Positions 24,423 through 32,579 are shown, numbered from the stretch's first letter. The stretch: DNA of 34,495 nt from Chloroflexota bacterium (GCA_009840945.1 VXMU01000020.1:1-34495), one strand, 5' to 3'. The notes: a model not told the origin generated them from the letters alone. Numbers and translations are program-made.

Positions 24423-24449
24423 AATAACGATTGCGCATAACGGTATGAT
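24423..24449 (+). promoter_or_regulatory. Paired ATAACG elements and -10 box before copy 3
   Basis: AATAACGATTGCGCATAACGGTATGAT holds two ATAACG blocks 13 bases apart, with TATGAT one base after the second. The motif recurs before copies 1 and 2 but is not seen before copy 4. Confidence 0.4.
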
Positions 24450-24497
24450 CTCCGGGACCGGCGGCGTAGCTGCGCCGTCAGAACCAGGAGCAGAGTC

Positions 24498-26381
24498 ATG
24501 ACCGAACCCGAGAGCACCCAGCACTGGTGGGCGCCGGAGCTGACCCGGCGGAGCTTATTGCGAGGTGGCCTGCTCGGAGGGGTGGGCCTCGCCGCGGCCG
24601 CGCTGATCGGCTGCGGTGGGGATGACGACGACGATGACGACGACGGCGCCAGCACCGGCGCCGCCACGGGCGGCACGAGCGGCAGCTCGACGACCGCCAC
24701 GACGTCGACGACAGGCGACGACTCCGCCGACGGCGACGCCGCCGACACCGGGGGCGACGACGCCGAAGAGGCTGTCGGCGAGGGATACGGGTTCGTCCGG
24801 GACGAGACCCTGCCCTACCCGTACCAGTTCCCGGAGCCCGCGGGGGCGATCCCCAAGGCGGGCGGGATCATGCGCATCGCCGCCACGTGGAACGTCGCCA
24901 CCATGGACCCCACGGCCTCGGCCGCGGGCGGCACCATCACCGCGCCGAACATGGTCTACAACCGCCTGCTCGGCATGGTCGGCGGGGTCAACAAGAACCC
25001 GTTCACCATCGAGCTCGAGCCCGAGCTTGCCGCGTCGTGGGAGCGCACGCCGGACGGCTCGCTGTTCTCGTTCGGGATCCGCGACGACATCAAGTGGCAG
25101 AACGTGGCCCCGCTCAACGGCCGCGCGTTCACGTCCGGGGACGCCAAGTACGCGTTCGACCGCTACGCGGCCGAGGGCGTGCACAAGTCGTACTGGGCTA
25201 ACGTGAGCGAGATCGCGACGCCCGACGACACCACGATGACCATCGAGATGTCGAAGGTGACGGCGGACTTCATCCTGCCGCTGGCGAGCCGCTACCAGAC
25301 GATCTTCCCGAAGGAGCTCGTCGACGACGGCACGATCGCGGACAAGGTCGTGGGCACCGGCCCGATGATCCTCGACGAGGCGGAGGCCGGCAGCCACGCC
25401 ACTTTCAACAAGAACCCGGACTACTTCGAACGGGAGGTGCTGCTCGACGGCGTCGAGTTCCGTCTGCGCCAGGACTACACGGCGCGGCTCGCCGGCTTCC
25501 GAGTCGGCCAGTTCGACTATGTCTACGGCCTGGCGCCGAGCATCGACCAGCTGGGGAAGGTCCTCGAGACCAACCCGGACATTCAGGTCAACCTCACGCC
25601 GGTGGTGAACGGCACCTCGCCGTTCGGGATGAACCTCTCGAACCCGAAGTTCGCCGACGAGCGTGTCCGCCAGGCGCTCACGCTCGGCATCGACACAGCG
25701 CTGATCGCCGAGCTGCTCTACGACAACATCTCCAAGACGTTGCCGCTGCAGCCGTGGACGTTCGTGCGCGACGACGAGCCTACGGCCGAGAACGGCGGCC
25801 TCGGCCGTTTCGCGGGGCGCTACGACCCCGATGAGGCGATCAAGCTGCTCAAGGCCGCGGGCGCGGAAGACCTGGAGTTCGAGAACTTCTACCACAACTA
25901 CTCGAACCCCGGCTCGGACCAGCGGGCGGAGATCATCGCCGAAAACCTCGAGCAGATCGGGGTGAAGATGACCCAGCGCCACGTCGACTACACGGAGTTC
26001 AACTCCACGTGGGTGCCGGGCAAGCTGGAGGAAGGCTGCACGAGCTGCTGGCTGACGGTCGGGTTCGACGCGGACAACTTCTTCTACAACTCGGTGCACT
26101 CGGAGTCGCTCGGCAACCGCTGGCGGCTTAACGACCCGCAGGTCGACGAGTGGGCGGAGGCGCAGCAGGTCGAGCTGGACCCGGAGGCGCGGAAGGAGAT
26201 CCACACGACGATGTGGGACTACTTCCTGGAGAAGATGTACTGGCCGCCGCAGCCGGCCTCGATCGGCATCGAGGTCTACCAGCCGTGGGTGCGGGGCATC
26301 CGCTTCGGCGGGGTGTTCCTCACGAACATCTCGTACTACGACTGGGGCGACCAGATCGCGGGAGCCTGGCTCGACAAGTAA
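24498..26381 (+). CDS. TAT-exported family 5 solute-binding lipoprotein, copy 3
   Basis: 627 aa. The leader AGGAGCAGAGTC plus ATGACCGAACCCGAGAGCA is almost identical to copy 1, and the body and 3' gap are closest to copy 2, so it looks like part of a stepwise tandem expansion. Signal LTRRSLLRGGLLGGVGLAAAALIGC; D8 run and Ala/Thr/Asp stalk; then FVRDETLPYPYQFPEPAG and the binding domain (LAASWERTPDGSLFSFGIRDDIKW, VTADFILPLASRYQTIFPKELVDDGTI, NKNPDYFEREVLLDGVEFRLRQDY, ADERVRQALTLGIDTALI). It ends WVRGIRFGGVFLTNISYYDWGDQIAGAWLDK. Differences from copy 2 in the pocket region (ASIDQ/LTPVVNGTSPF against DIRAM/FNTNVRGNPF) suggest a different ligand preference. Confidence 0.94.
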   Translation: MTEPESTQHWWAPELTRRSLLRGGLLGGVGLAAAALIGCGGDDDDDDDDGASTGAATGGTSGSSTTATTSTTGDDSADGDAADTGGDDAEEAVGEGYGFVRDETLPYPYQFPEPAGAIPKAGGIMRIAATWNVATMDPTASAAGGTITAPNMVYNRLLGMVGGVNKNPFTIELEPELAASWERTPDGSLFSFGIRDDIKWQNVAPLNGRAFTSGDAKYAFDRYAAEGVHKSYWANVSEIATPDDTTMTIEMSKVTADFILPLASRYQTIFPKELVDDGTIADKVVGTGPMILDEAEAGSHATFNKNPDYFEREVLLDGVEFRLRQDYTARLAGFRVGQFDYVYGLAPSIDQLGKVLETNPDIQVNLTPVVNGTSPFGMNLSNPKFADERVRQALTLGIDTALIAELLYDNISKTLPLQPWTFVRDDEPTAENGGLGRFAGRYDPDEAIKLLKAAGAEDLEFENFYHNYSNPGSDQRAEIIAENLEQIGVKMTQRHVDYTEFNSTWVPGKLEEGCTSCWLTVGFDADNFFYNSVHSESLGNRWRLNDPQVDEWAEAQQVELDPEARKEIHTTMWDYFLEKMYWPPQPASIGIEVYQPWVRGIRFGGVFLTNISYYDWGDQIAGAWLDK

Positions 26382-26402
26382 CGAGCACTCCTCGGCGCAC
26401 AT

Positions 26403-26446
26403 CCCTCGATTCGAGGGCACGGGCGGGCGGCCTGCGGGCCGCCCGC
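26403..26446 (+). terminator. Double-hairpin terminator after copy 3
   Basis: CCCTCG-ATT-CGAGGG (26403-26417) followed by GCGGGCGGCC-TGCG-GGCCGCCCGC (26423-26446) and CTCCGCGTCCGG, homologous to the element after copy 2. Confidence 0.7.
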
Positions 26447-26586
26447 TCCGCGTCCGGTGTCCCGCATCCCCGGCGCATCACGTCCACTGGGAACCGACCG
26501 ACGTGCGGGAACGTACTGCTATACAGGGATGGATGGTCGGCGCATCGACACGCCCGCGCGCACTATCACCACCAGGGGGCGCAGCC

Positions 26587-28452
26587 ATGACCGAGCCTGA
26601 GGCCAGCGCGCACCGACGGCCGCTCGAGTTGAGCCGGCGCAGCCTGCTGCGAGGCGGCTTGCTCAGCGGGGTCGGCCTCGCGGCCGCGGCGCTCCTCGGC
26701 TGCACACAGGACGAGGACCCCGCGCCGCAGCCAGTCGCCGGCGCTGACGCGGACCCGACGCCCAGTCCGTCGCCAACCCCGCTGGTTGCGCCAACCGCGA
26801 CTCCTCGCCCGCGTCTTGCCCGAACCGAGCCGGACGATCTGGGGATGTTGGTCTGGGATCGGGACCTGCCGTACCCGTACCAGTTCCCGGAACCAGGCTG
26901 GCCGCTTGAACGAGGCCAGACCCTGAAGATCGCCGCCACGTTCTCCGTCGACACCATGGATCCGGTGATGGCGGCCGCCGGCGGCGCCATCACCGTGCCG
27001 AACATGGTCTACAACCGGCTCCTCGGCATGGTTGGGGGTGTGAACAAGGACCCGTTCGCCATCGAGCTGGAACCTGAGTTGGCGGAGGCCTGGGAACGCA
27101 CCCCGGATGGGGTGACGTTCACCTTCTATCTGCGCGGCGACGTGCACTGGCAAAACGTCGCGCCGCTGAACGGCCGCAGGTTCGTGGCCGATGACGCCCG
27201 CTTCGCGTTCGAGCGCTATCGCTACGAGAGCGTCCACAGGTCCTACTGGGCGGACATCGGCTCGCTCGACACGCCCGACGACACCACGCTCAACATCCAC
27301 ATGTCCAGGGTGACGGCGGACTTCATCCTGCCGCTCGCCAGCCGTTACCAGCCGATCTTCCCGAAGGAACTCGTCGACAGCGGCGAGATCGAGTCGAGGG
27401 CGGTCGGCACCGGGCCCATGATCCTGACCGAACCCCTGGAGGAGGACCGTGTCGCGTTCACGAGGAACCCGGACTATTTCGAGCGCGAGGTGCTGCTGGA
27501 CGGGGTCGAGTTCCGCTTCATGCACGACCCTGCCGCCAGGCTCGCCGCCTTCCGCGTGGGGCAGGTCGACTACGCGTACGGAATTGCCGACAACGTCGAG
27601 CAGCTGAACGCTGTGCTGGAGACCAATCCGGATACCCAGGTCAACTTGCAGGTGGTCGACTCCGGCAGGATGCCGCTCAGCCTGAACCTCTCGAACCCGA
27701 AGTTTGCGGATGAGCGTGTGCGGCGGGCGATGACGCTCGCGTTGGACACGCAGCTCATAGCGGACACCGTCTATCCCGACCTGGCAAGACACTTGCCGCT
27801 GCACCCGTGGGTGTTCGTGGAAGACGAAGAACCGGGGCCGGAGTCGGGCCTGCTCGGGCGGTGGTTCGGACGCTACGACCCGCCTGAGGCGAGGCGGCTC
27901 CTTGCGGCGTCCGGCGCTGAGGGCCTGAGGTTTGGGTGCGTGTACCACAACCACGGCACGCGGGTGTTGGACCGTCTCACTGACATGATCCTCGGCGCGC
28001 TCCCCGGGGTGGGCATCACCATGGACTCGAGGCATGTCGGCGAGTCCGAGTTCGACGCGATCTGGACGTCGGGTAACCTCGCCGAGGCCAGCACATCGGC
28101 GGTCGCGCCGGGAGGGTTTCAGGCCGACCACTTCTTCCATGACCTGGTCCACTCGGGGTCTCCGAAGAACCTGTGGAACCTCAACGACCCGCGAGTCGAC
28201 GCCTGGGCCGAAGCGCAGCAGGTCGAGCTCAATTCCGACGCACGGAGGGAGATCCATCGCACGATGTGGGAGTACTTCCTCGACAAGGTGTTCTGGCCAC
28301 CGCTGCCCGCCCCGGTAGGCTTCGAGGTCTACCACCTGTGGCTGCGCGGGATCCGCTTCGGCGGAATCCTCGGCACCAACAGCTCCGACTACGACTGGGG
28401 TGACCAGATCGCGGAGGCCTGGATCCTCGACCCCGAGGGTTGGCGCCGATAA
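26587..28452 (+). CDS. TAT-exported family 5 solute-binding lipoprotein, copy 4 (divergent)
   Basis: 621 aa from the ATG at 26587; the track start at 26503 is too far upstream. Signal LSRRSLLRGGLLSGVGLAAAALLGC, but the poly-Asp run is gone, replaced by a Pro/Thr/Ala stalk (DPTPSPSPTPLVAPTATPRP). The binding domain keeps LPYPYQFPEPGWPLERGQTLKIAATF, LAEAWERTPDGVTFTFYL, VTADFILPLASRYQPIFPKELVDSGEI, TRNPDYFEREVLLDGVEF and ADERVRRAMTLALDTQLI, and ends WLRGIRFGGILGTNSSDYDWGDQIAEAWILDPEGWRR. It uses AGG and other codons that are rarer in its neighbours, and neither the ATAACG elements nor the UUCG terminator is present. It is the oldest or most independent member of the array. Confidence 0.93.
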   Translation: MTEPEASAHRRPLELSRRSLLRGGLLSGVGLAAAALLGCTQDEDPAPQPVAGADADPTPSPSPTPLVAPTATPRPRLARTEPDDLGMLVWDRDLPYPYQFPEPGWPLERGQTLKIAATFSVDTMDPVMAAAGGAITVPNMVYNRLLGMVGGVNKDPFAIELEPELAEAWERTPDGVTFTFYLRGDVHWQNVAPLNGRRFVADDARFAFERYRYESVHRSYWADIGSLDTPDDTTLNIHMSRVTADFILPLASRYQPIFPKELVDSGEIESRAVGTGPMILTEPLEEDRVAFTRNPDYFEREVLLDGVEFRFMHDPAARLAAFRVGQVDYAYGIADNVEQLNAVLETNPDTQVNLQVVDSGRMPLSLNLSNPKFADERVRRAMTLALDTQLIADTVYPDLARHLPLHPWVFVEDEEPGPESGLLGRWFGRYDPPEARRLLAASGAEGLRFGCVYHNHGTRVLDRLTDMILGALPGVGITMDSRHVGESEFDAIWTSGNLAEASTSAVAPGGFQADHFFHDLVHSGSPKNLWNLNDPRVDAWAEAQQVELNSDARREIHRTMWEYFLDKVFWPPLPAPVGFEVYHLWLRGIRFGGILGTNSSDYDWGDQIAEAWILDPEGWRR

Positions 28453-28508
28453 CCGCCCGCCACCGCCCCACGCGAGGAGCGCCGCAGGCTCCATAGCCGC
28501 ACGACCCG

Positions 28509-28514
28509 TAGACT
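28509..28514 (+). promoter_or_regulatory. -10 box placed for a leaderless ABC ATPase mRNA
   Basis: TAGACT followed by 6 bases and then the ATG at 28521, with no ribosome site. Transcription would start at or next to the A of the start codon. The same TAnnnT-N6-ATG layout precedes the flavin reductase at 32592. Confidence 0.5.
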
Positions 28515-28520
28515 CGGTCC

Positions 28521-29435
28521 ATGTCGCCGGGGAACGACCTCGCCATCCAGACGCAGAGCCTGCGCAAGGCGTACGGCGCTGTCGAGGCGGTGCGCGGGGT
28601 TGACCTCGCCATCGGGCACGGCGAGGTGTACGCGCTGCTCGGGCCGAACGGCGCGGGGAAGACGACGACCGTCGAGATTCTCGAGGGCCACCGCGAGCGA
28701 GACGGCGGCGAGGTCAGCGTGCTCGGCCACGACCCCGCGCGGCGCGAGCCCGCGCTGCTGCGGCGCATCGGCATCGTGCTGCAGACGCCGGGCGTCGAGC
28801 CCTACCTGAACGTCGCCGAGGCGATCGAGCAGTACCGCGGCTTCTACCCGCACCCGCGCCCGCTCGACGAAATCATCGAGATCGTCGGGCTGACCGAGCA
28901 GCGCGGGCAGCGCATCCGCAAGCTCTCCGGCGGCCAGCAGCGCCGCCTGGACGTGGCGATCGCCCTCGCAGGCGACCCCGAGCTGCTCTTCCTGGACGAG
29001 CCGACCACGGGCTTCGACCCGGCGGCGCGGCGGCAGGCGTGGGACATGGTGCGCAACCTGCGCTCCTCGGGCGCGACGGTGCTCCTCACCACGCACTACA
29101 TGGACGAGGCCGAGCACCTCGCCGACCGCGTCGGCGTCATCGTCGATGGGGCGATGGTGGCGGAAGGCACGCCCGAGGACCTGATGGCGAGCAGCCCGGC
29201 CGCCGTGGTCTCGTTCCGGTTGCCGCCTGACCACTCGCACCTCCTCGACGGCGTCGAGGGCGCGCGCGCCTCCGGTGACGGGCGGTACGAGGTGCGGACC
29301 GAGTCGCCGACCGCCCTCCTGCATGACCTCACCGGCCGCGCGCTCGAAGCCGGGTCCGAGCTCGCCGAGCTCCGCGTCGAGCGCGCCACGCTCGAGGACG
29401 TCTACCTGGACCTCACCTCGGAGGCCTCGTCGTGA
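28521..29435 (+). CDS. ABC-2 type exporter, ATP-binding subunit
   Basis: 304 aa with a full nucleotide-binding domain: Walker A GPNGAGKTT (41-49), Q-loop LQTPGVEPYLNV, signature LSGGQQRR (135-142), Walker B LLFLDEPTTGFDP (155-167) and switch TTHYMDEAEHL (His192). The C-terminal ~80 residues are the extension typical of DrrA/CcmA-like drug or lipid exporters. It overlaps the permease gene by 4 bases. This is an exporter-type subunit and not the import ATPase the solute-binding array would need. No ribosome site precedes the ATG. Confidence 0.95.
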   Translation: MSPGNDLAIQTQSLRKAYGAVEAVRGVDLAIGHGEVYALLGPNGAGKTTTVEILEGHRERDGGEVSVLGHDPARREPALLRRIGIVLQTPGVEPYLNVAEAIEQYRGFYPHPRPLDEIIEIVGLTEQRGQRIRKLSGGQQRRLDVAIALAGDPELLFLDEPTTGFDPAARRQAWDMVRNLRSSGATVLLTTHYMDEAEHLADRVGVIVDGAMVAEGTPEDLMASSPAAVVSFRLPPDHSHLLDGVEGARASGDGRYEVRTESPTALLHDLTGRALEAGSELAELRVERATLEDVYLDLTSEASS

Positions 29436-30208
29436 CGGGGGCGCGGCTGCTCGCGCGGCAGATGCGCTACGAGTTCCTCGCGTTCCGGCGGAACCCGGCA
29501 GCGGCGTTCTTCACGTTCTTTTTCCCGCTCATCTTCCTCGTCGTCTTCAACCTCATCTTCGGCAACGACACCATCAGCATCCCGGGCGGCGATACGAACA
29601 CCTCGACGTTCTACATCCCGGCGATCGCGGCGTTCTCGGTCATCAACGCCTGCTACACAGGCTTGGCGATGTCGATCTCGTTCGCGCGCGACCAGGGCCA
29701 GCTCAAGCGCGTGGCCGGCACGCCGCTGCCGAAGGGCGCGTACCTGGGCGCGAAGGTGCTGTTCATGACGATCATCGGCATCGTCCTCGTCGCGGTGGTC
29801 ACGGCGTTTGGCTGGGTGTTCTACAGCGTCGACGTGCCGACGGGCACGCTGCCGGCGTTCCTGCTCACACTCGCGGTGGGCGCGGCGGCGTTCGCGATGC
29901 TCGGGCTGGCGATGACGGCGTTCATCCCCAACGCCGAGGCGGCCCCGGCGGTGGTGAACGCGGTCATCCTGCCGCTGCTGTTCATCTCCGACGTCTTCAT
30001 CCCGCTGCGGGACAACGCGCCGGTCTGGCTCGGACTCGTCGGCGACGTGTTCCCGGTGAAGCACCTCTCGCTCGCCCTGCAGGCCGCGTTCAACCCGTTC
30101 GAGGATGGCTCCGGGCTCCGGCTCGGGCACCTCGCGGTGATGGCGGCGTGGGGCGCCGGGGGCGCGGTGGTGGCGCTGCTGCGGTTCCGATGGGAGCCGA
30201 AGCGCTAG
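29432..30208 (+). CDS. ABC-2 type exporter, membrane subunit
   Basis: 258 aa from a GTG overlapping the ATPase stop (GTGA). Six hydrophobic segments are visible (AAFFTFFFPLIFLVVFNLIF, FYIPAIAAFSVINACYTGLAM, VLFMTIIGIVLVAVVTAFGWVF, LPAFLLTLAVGAAAFAMLGLAMTAFI, AVVNAVILPLLFISDVFIPL, LAVMAAWGAGGAVVALLRF). The N-terminus LARQMRYEFLAFRRNPAAAFF carries the coupling helix common to ABC-2 permeases. The LKRVAGTPLPKGAYLGAKV loop is the family hallmark between TM2 and TM3. With the ATPase it forms a homodimeric exporter of drugs, lipids or polysaccharide; the substrate is unknown. Confidence 0.93.
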   Translation: MTGARLLARQMRYEFLAFRRNPAAAFFTFFFPLIFLVVFNLIFGNDTISIPGGDTNTSTFYIPAIAAFSVINACYTGLAMSISFARDQGQLKRVAGTPLPKGAYLGAKVLFMTIIGIVLVAVVTAFGWVFYSVDVPTGTLPAFLLTLAVGAAAFAMLGLAMTAFIPNAEAAPAVVNAVILPLLFISDVFIPLRDNAPVWLGLVGDVFPVKHLSLALQAAFNPFEDGSGLRLGHLAVMAAWGAGGAVVALLRFRWEPKR

Positions 30209-30232
30209 GTCGGAGAGTCAGTCGCGCGTCGA

Positions 30233-30493
30233 TTAGTCCCGGTCGACGCCCACGACGGTGACGCCAGCGACCGACTCAACATCCGCGATCGCCGAGCGGA
30301 TGGCCTCCTCGATGGTCTGTGCGGTGCGGGTGAAGTCCAGGTACTGGGCCCCGTCGGCGCTGCCTGCGAGCGCGTCGTCGCATCCGCTCTCGTAGAGGGC
30401 GTCGAGCAAGGGCGTCTCGTGGACGTCGCGCCCCTCGACTATCAGCCTGAAGCCAGAGTCGGCATCGAGTCCTCCGCCCCGCTGCCACAGCAG
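30233..30493 (-). CDS. Small protein-like ORF without a canonical start codon (possibly damaged 5' end)
   Basis: The minus-strand frame ending at the TAA at 30233 reads GFRLIVEGRDVHETPLLDALYESGCDDALAGSADGAQYLDFTRTAQTIEEAIRSAIADVESVAGVTVVGVDRD. This looks like real protein, with alternating strands and helices, and I have the impression that similar small hypothetical proteins exist in many bacteria. No ATG or GTG lies between the upstream stop (30494-30496) and the coding part; only CTG codons and an internal TTG are available. An ATG in another frame (ATGCCGACTCTGGCTTCAGG) would join it after a one-base shift, so a frameshift or sequence error near 30450 is likely. The track misses it. Function unknown. 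Confidence 0.5.
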   Translation of the reverse strand: MLWQRGGGLDADSGFRLIVEGRDVHETPLLDALYESGCDDALAGSADGAQYLDFTRTAQTIEEAIRSAIADVESVAGVTVVGVDRD

Positions 30494-30569
30494 TCACGAA
30501 TCGTCTCGCTCCCCGAAACGACACGCGGTGGGATGTGGTTAACAGGCAGGGGGGTCGACCTTCTGACCT

Positions 30570-31937
30570 CTACCCGATCGCGTCCACGAGCAACGTCGCG
30601 AGGCTGAGGAAGACTAGGAAGCCGAGCACGTCCGTCGCGGTCGTGAGCCAGATGCCGGCGGACAGCGCCGGATCCTGTCGGAACCACTGTAGGCCCATGG
30701 GGATCAGCACGCCGGCGATCACGCCGACGAGCATGTTGACCGCGAGCGCGATACCGACGACGAGGCCGAGCGTCGTGTTGCCCTGCCACGCCCACGCCGC
30801 CGCACCGACCGCCACGCCAATCACGACCCCGTTGACGAGGCCTGTGGTGACCTCGTGCAGCACCACGCGCCACAGGTTGCGGCCGGCGAGGCGGCCGACG
30901 GCGAGCGAGCGGACCACGACGGTGAGCGTCTGGATGCCGGCGTTGCCGCCCTGTCCCGCCACCACCGGGAGGAACGCCGCGAGCAGGGCGACCTGCGCCA
31001 CGGTGTCCTCGAACGTCGCGACGACGACGGCCGCCATCAGCACGGTGAGCAGGTTCACCATCAGCCACGGCAGCCGGAAGCGGATCGAGCGGCGCACGCT
31101 GCGCAGGTCCTCGTCCTCGTGGACGCCGACCTGGCGGAACATGTCCTCGGTCGCCTCGTCCTCGAGCACGTCGATGAGGTCGTCGGCGGTGAGCGCGCCG
31201 AGGAGGTGACCGTCGTCGTCGACGACGGGGAGCGAGAGCAGCTTGTAGCGCTTGAGCAGGCGCGCGGCCTCCTCCTGGTCGGTCGAGGCGGCGACGGACA
31301 CCACGTCGGCGACGGCCAACTCGGCGATCGGCGTCTCGGGCGGCGCGAGCAGCAGCGACCGCAGGTTCACCACGCCGCCGAGGCGCCCGTCGGTGTCGCG
31401 GATGTAGACGTAGAACGGCTGGGTCGCGTCGGGCTGGATCGAGCGCAGCTCCTCGATCGCCTCGCCCGCCAGGCGGTCGGGCAGGATGGCGATGAGCTGG
31501 CCGGTCATGCGCCCGCCCGCGCTCTCCTCGTCGTGCTCCATGAGCGCGCCGATGGCGTGCTGCTGCCGGACCGGGATGGCGTCGAGGACCTCGCGTCCGA
31601 TGTCGTCCGGCAGCTCCTGCACGATGTCCGTGGCGACGTCGTCCGCGACGTGCTCCAGCACGCTCGCGATGCGGTCCGGATCGAGGCCGACGAGCAGGTC
31701 ATCGCGATAGTGCGGCTCGAGGTACGTGAGCGAGGCACCGAGTTCGCGCGGCGTCAGCCGCTGCACCAGGAGCTCCGTGACCTCCTGGTCGACACCCGCG
31801 AAGGCTTCCGCGAGCTGCGCCGGGTGCAGTTCACGGGCGAGCGTGAGCGCGCCGAGCTGGTCGCCGGCCTCGATCCGCGACGCCATGGCCGCGGCGGGGT
31901 CGAAGGAGGTGGCGCGCTCGTCGGGGGCGGTCGTCAT
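30570..31937 (-). CDS. mgtE: Magnesium transporter MgtE
   Basis: 455 aa, the usual MgtE length. Cytoplasmic N-domain of helical repeats (ELHPAQLAEAFAGVDQEVTELLVQRL, DRIASVLEHVADDVATDIVQELPDD), then the linker DEESAGGRMTG, two CBS domains (RDTDGRLGGVVNLRSLLLAP and VVDDDGHLLGALTADDLIDVLEDEATEDMFRQ), and a five-helix membrane domain with the conserved PVVAGQGGNAGIQTLTVVVRSLA. Mg2+ binding between N and CBS domains closes the pore in this family. GAGG lies 8 bases before the ATG, and TAGAAT (31958-31963) is a plausible -10 box. I see no M-box riboswitch; the leader is too short. Confidence 0.96.
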   Translation of the reverse strand: MTTAPDERATSFDPAAAMASRIEAGDQLGALTLARELHPAQLAEAFAGVDQEVTELLVQRLTPRELGASLTYLEPHYRDDLLVGLDPDRIASVLEHVADDVATDIVQELPDDIGREVLDAIPVRQQHAIGALMEHDEESAGGRMTGQLIAILPDRLAGEAIEELRSIQPDATQPFYVYIRDTDGRLGGVVNLRSLLLAPPETPIAELAVADVVSVAASTDQEEAARLLKRYKLLSLPVVDDDGHLLGALTADDLIDVLEDEATEDMFRQVGVHEDEDLRSVRRSIRFRLPWLMVNLLTVLMAAVVVATFEDTVAQVALLAAFLPVVAGQGGNAGIQTLTVVVRSLAVGRLAGRNLWRVVLHEVTTGLVNGVVIGVAVGAAAWAWQGNTTLGLVVGIALAVNMLVGVIAGVLIPMGLQWFRQDPALSAGIWLTTATDVLGFLVFLSLATLLVDAIG

Positions 31938-31957
31938 GCGCGTTGCCTCATCGGGCG

Positions 31958-31963
31958 ATTCTA
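31958..31963 (-). promoter_or_regulatory. -10 box of mgtE
   Basis: TAGAAT on the minus strand, about 20 bases before the ATG, matching the bacterial consensus at five of six positions. There is no room for a long regulatory leader. Confidence 0.45.
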
Positions 31964-32003
31964 CGCAGCGCCTCGGGCCCGCCAGCGAGGTGGTCGGGTG
32001 GAG

Positions 32004-32459
32004 TCAGCGGCGCCCGCCGCCGAAGAATCGACGGACGGAGTCCCACGCCCCGCCGCCGCCGCGCCCGCCCAGGCCGTTGAGGAAGTCGCCCCACGCCACC
32101 TCGGCGGAGGCGGAGCGCTTCAGGTCGCGCACGCGCTCGTCGATGATGTCGCGCACCTGGCCCTCCTCGCCGGCGTCGAGCCAGAAGCCGTGCTCGGCGC
32201 GGCACGTGTCGAGCTCCAGGTCGTACGCGCGGTAGTTGAAGGCGGCCATCTGCTCGCCGCAGACGGGGCAGCGCAGCTCGGAGTCGCGCTCGGAGAAGCG
32301 GATCGTGCCGCGGCGCTCGTCCTCGTCGCCCTTCGTGGCCTCGAGCTCATCAAGCTCGTGGTGGTCGAGCCAACGGCCGTTGCAGGTGTGGCAGTGGTCG
32401 ACCTCGATGCCGTGCATGCGCTCCTCGACCAGGTCCGTACCGTCCCGCGGGCATTGCAT
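32004..32459 (-). CDS. Zinc-ribbon (TFIIB-type) protein
   Basis: 151 aa with two zf-TFIIB-like ribbons. The first is CPRDGTDLVEERMHGIEVDHCHTCNGRWLDHHELDEL, where one of the four usual cysteines is replaced (CPRD rather than CPxC), so zinc binding there may be weaker. The second is CPVCGEQMAAFNYRAYDLELDTCRAEHGFWLDAGE with CxxC and CxxxH. The C-terminus is Gly/Arg-rich (GLGGRGGGGAWDSVRRFFGGGRR). The biochemical role of this family is not established; nucleic-acid or protein binding is possible. It is 66 bases upstream of mgtE on the same strand. Confidence 0.85.
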   Translation of the reverse strand: MQCPRDGTDLVEERMHGIEVDHCHTCNGRWLDHHELDELEATKGDEDERRGTIRFSERDSELRCPVCGEQMAAFNYRAYDLELDTCRAEHGFWLDAGEEGQVRDIIDERVRDLKRSASAEVAWGDFLNGLGGRGGGGAWDSVRRFFGGGRR

Positions 32460-32579
32460 CGATGTGGCCTCGAATCAGGGTGTCGCGTCGCCGGAATCGC
32501 GCGGCAGGGGCGCTGCCCGCCCGCGATCCAAGTGTACCAGCGCGCCGATCCGGGGCCCGGTCACAAGAGGGGTGCGTGG

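Noticed and set aside
22473-28494. Three ~620-640-aa minus-strand ORFs opposite copies 2-4
   Set aside because: They repeat because the sense genes are paralogs; there is no motif of their own, so they are antisense shadows.
28521-30208. ABC genes as the transporter for the upstream binding-protein array
   Set aside because: Sequence is ABC-2/DrrAB exporter type with a separate promoter; such systems do not use family 5 binding proteins.
30276-30524. 82-aa minus-strand ORF
   Set aside because: Arg-rich wrong frame over the 30233-30493 protein-like frame, which is far more convincing.
31938-32003. M-box magnesium riboswitch before mgtE
   Set aside because: Leader is only ~10-20 bases after the candidate -10 box and no riboswitch structure is visible.
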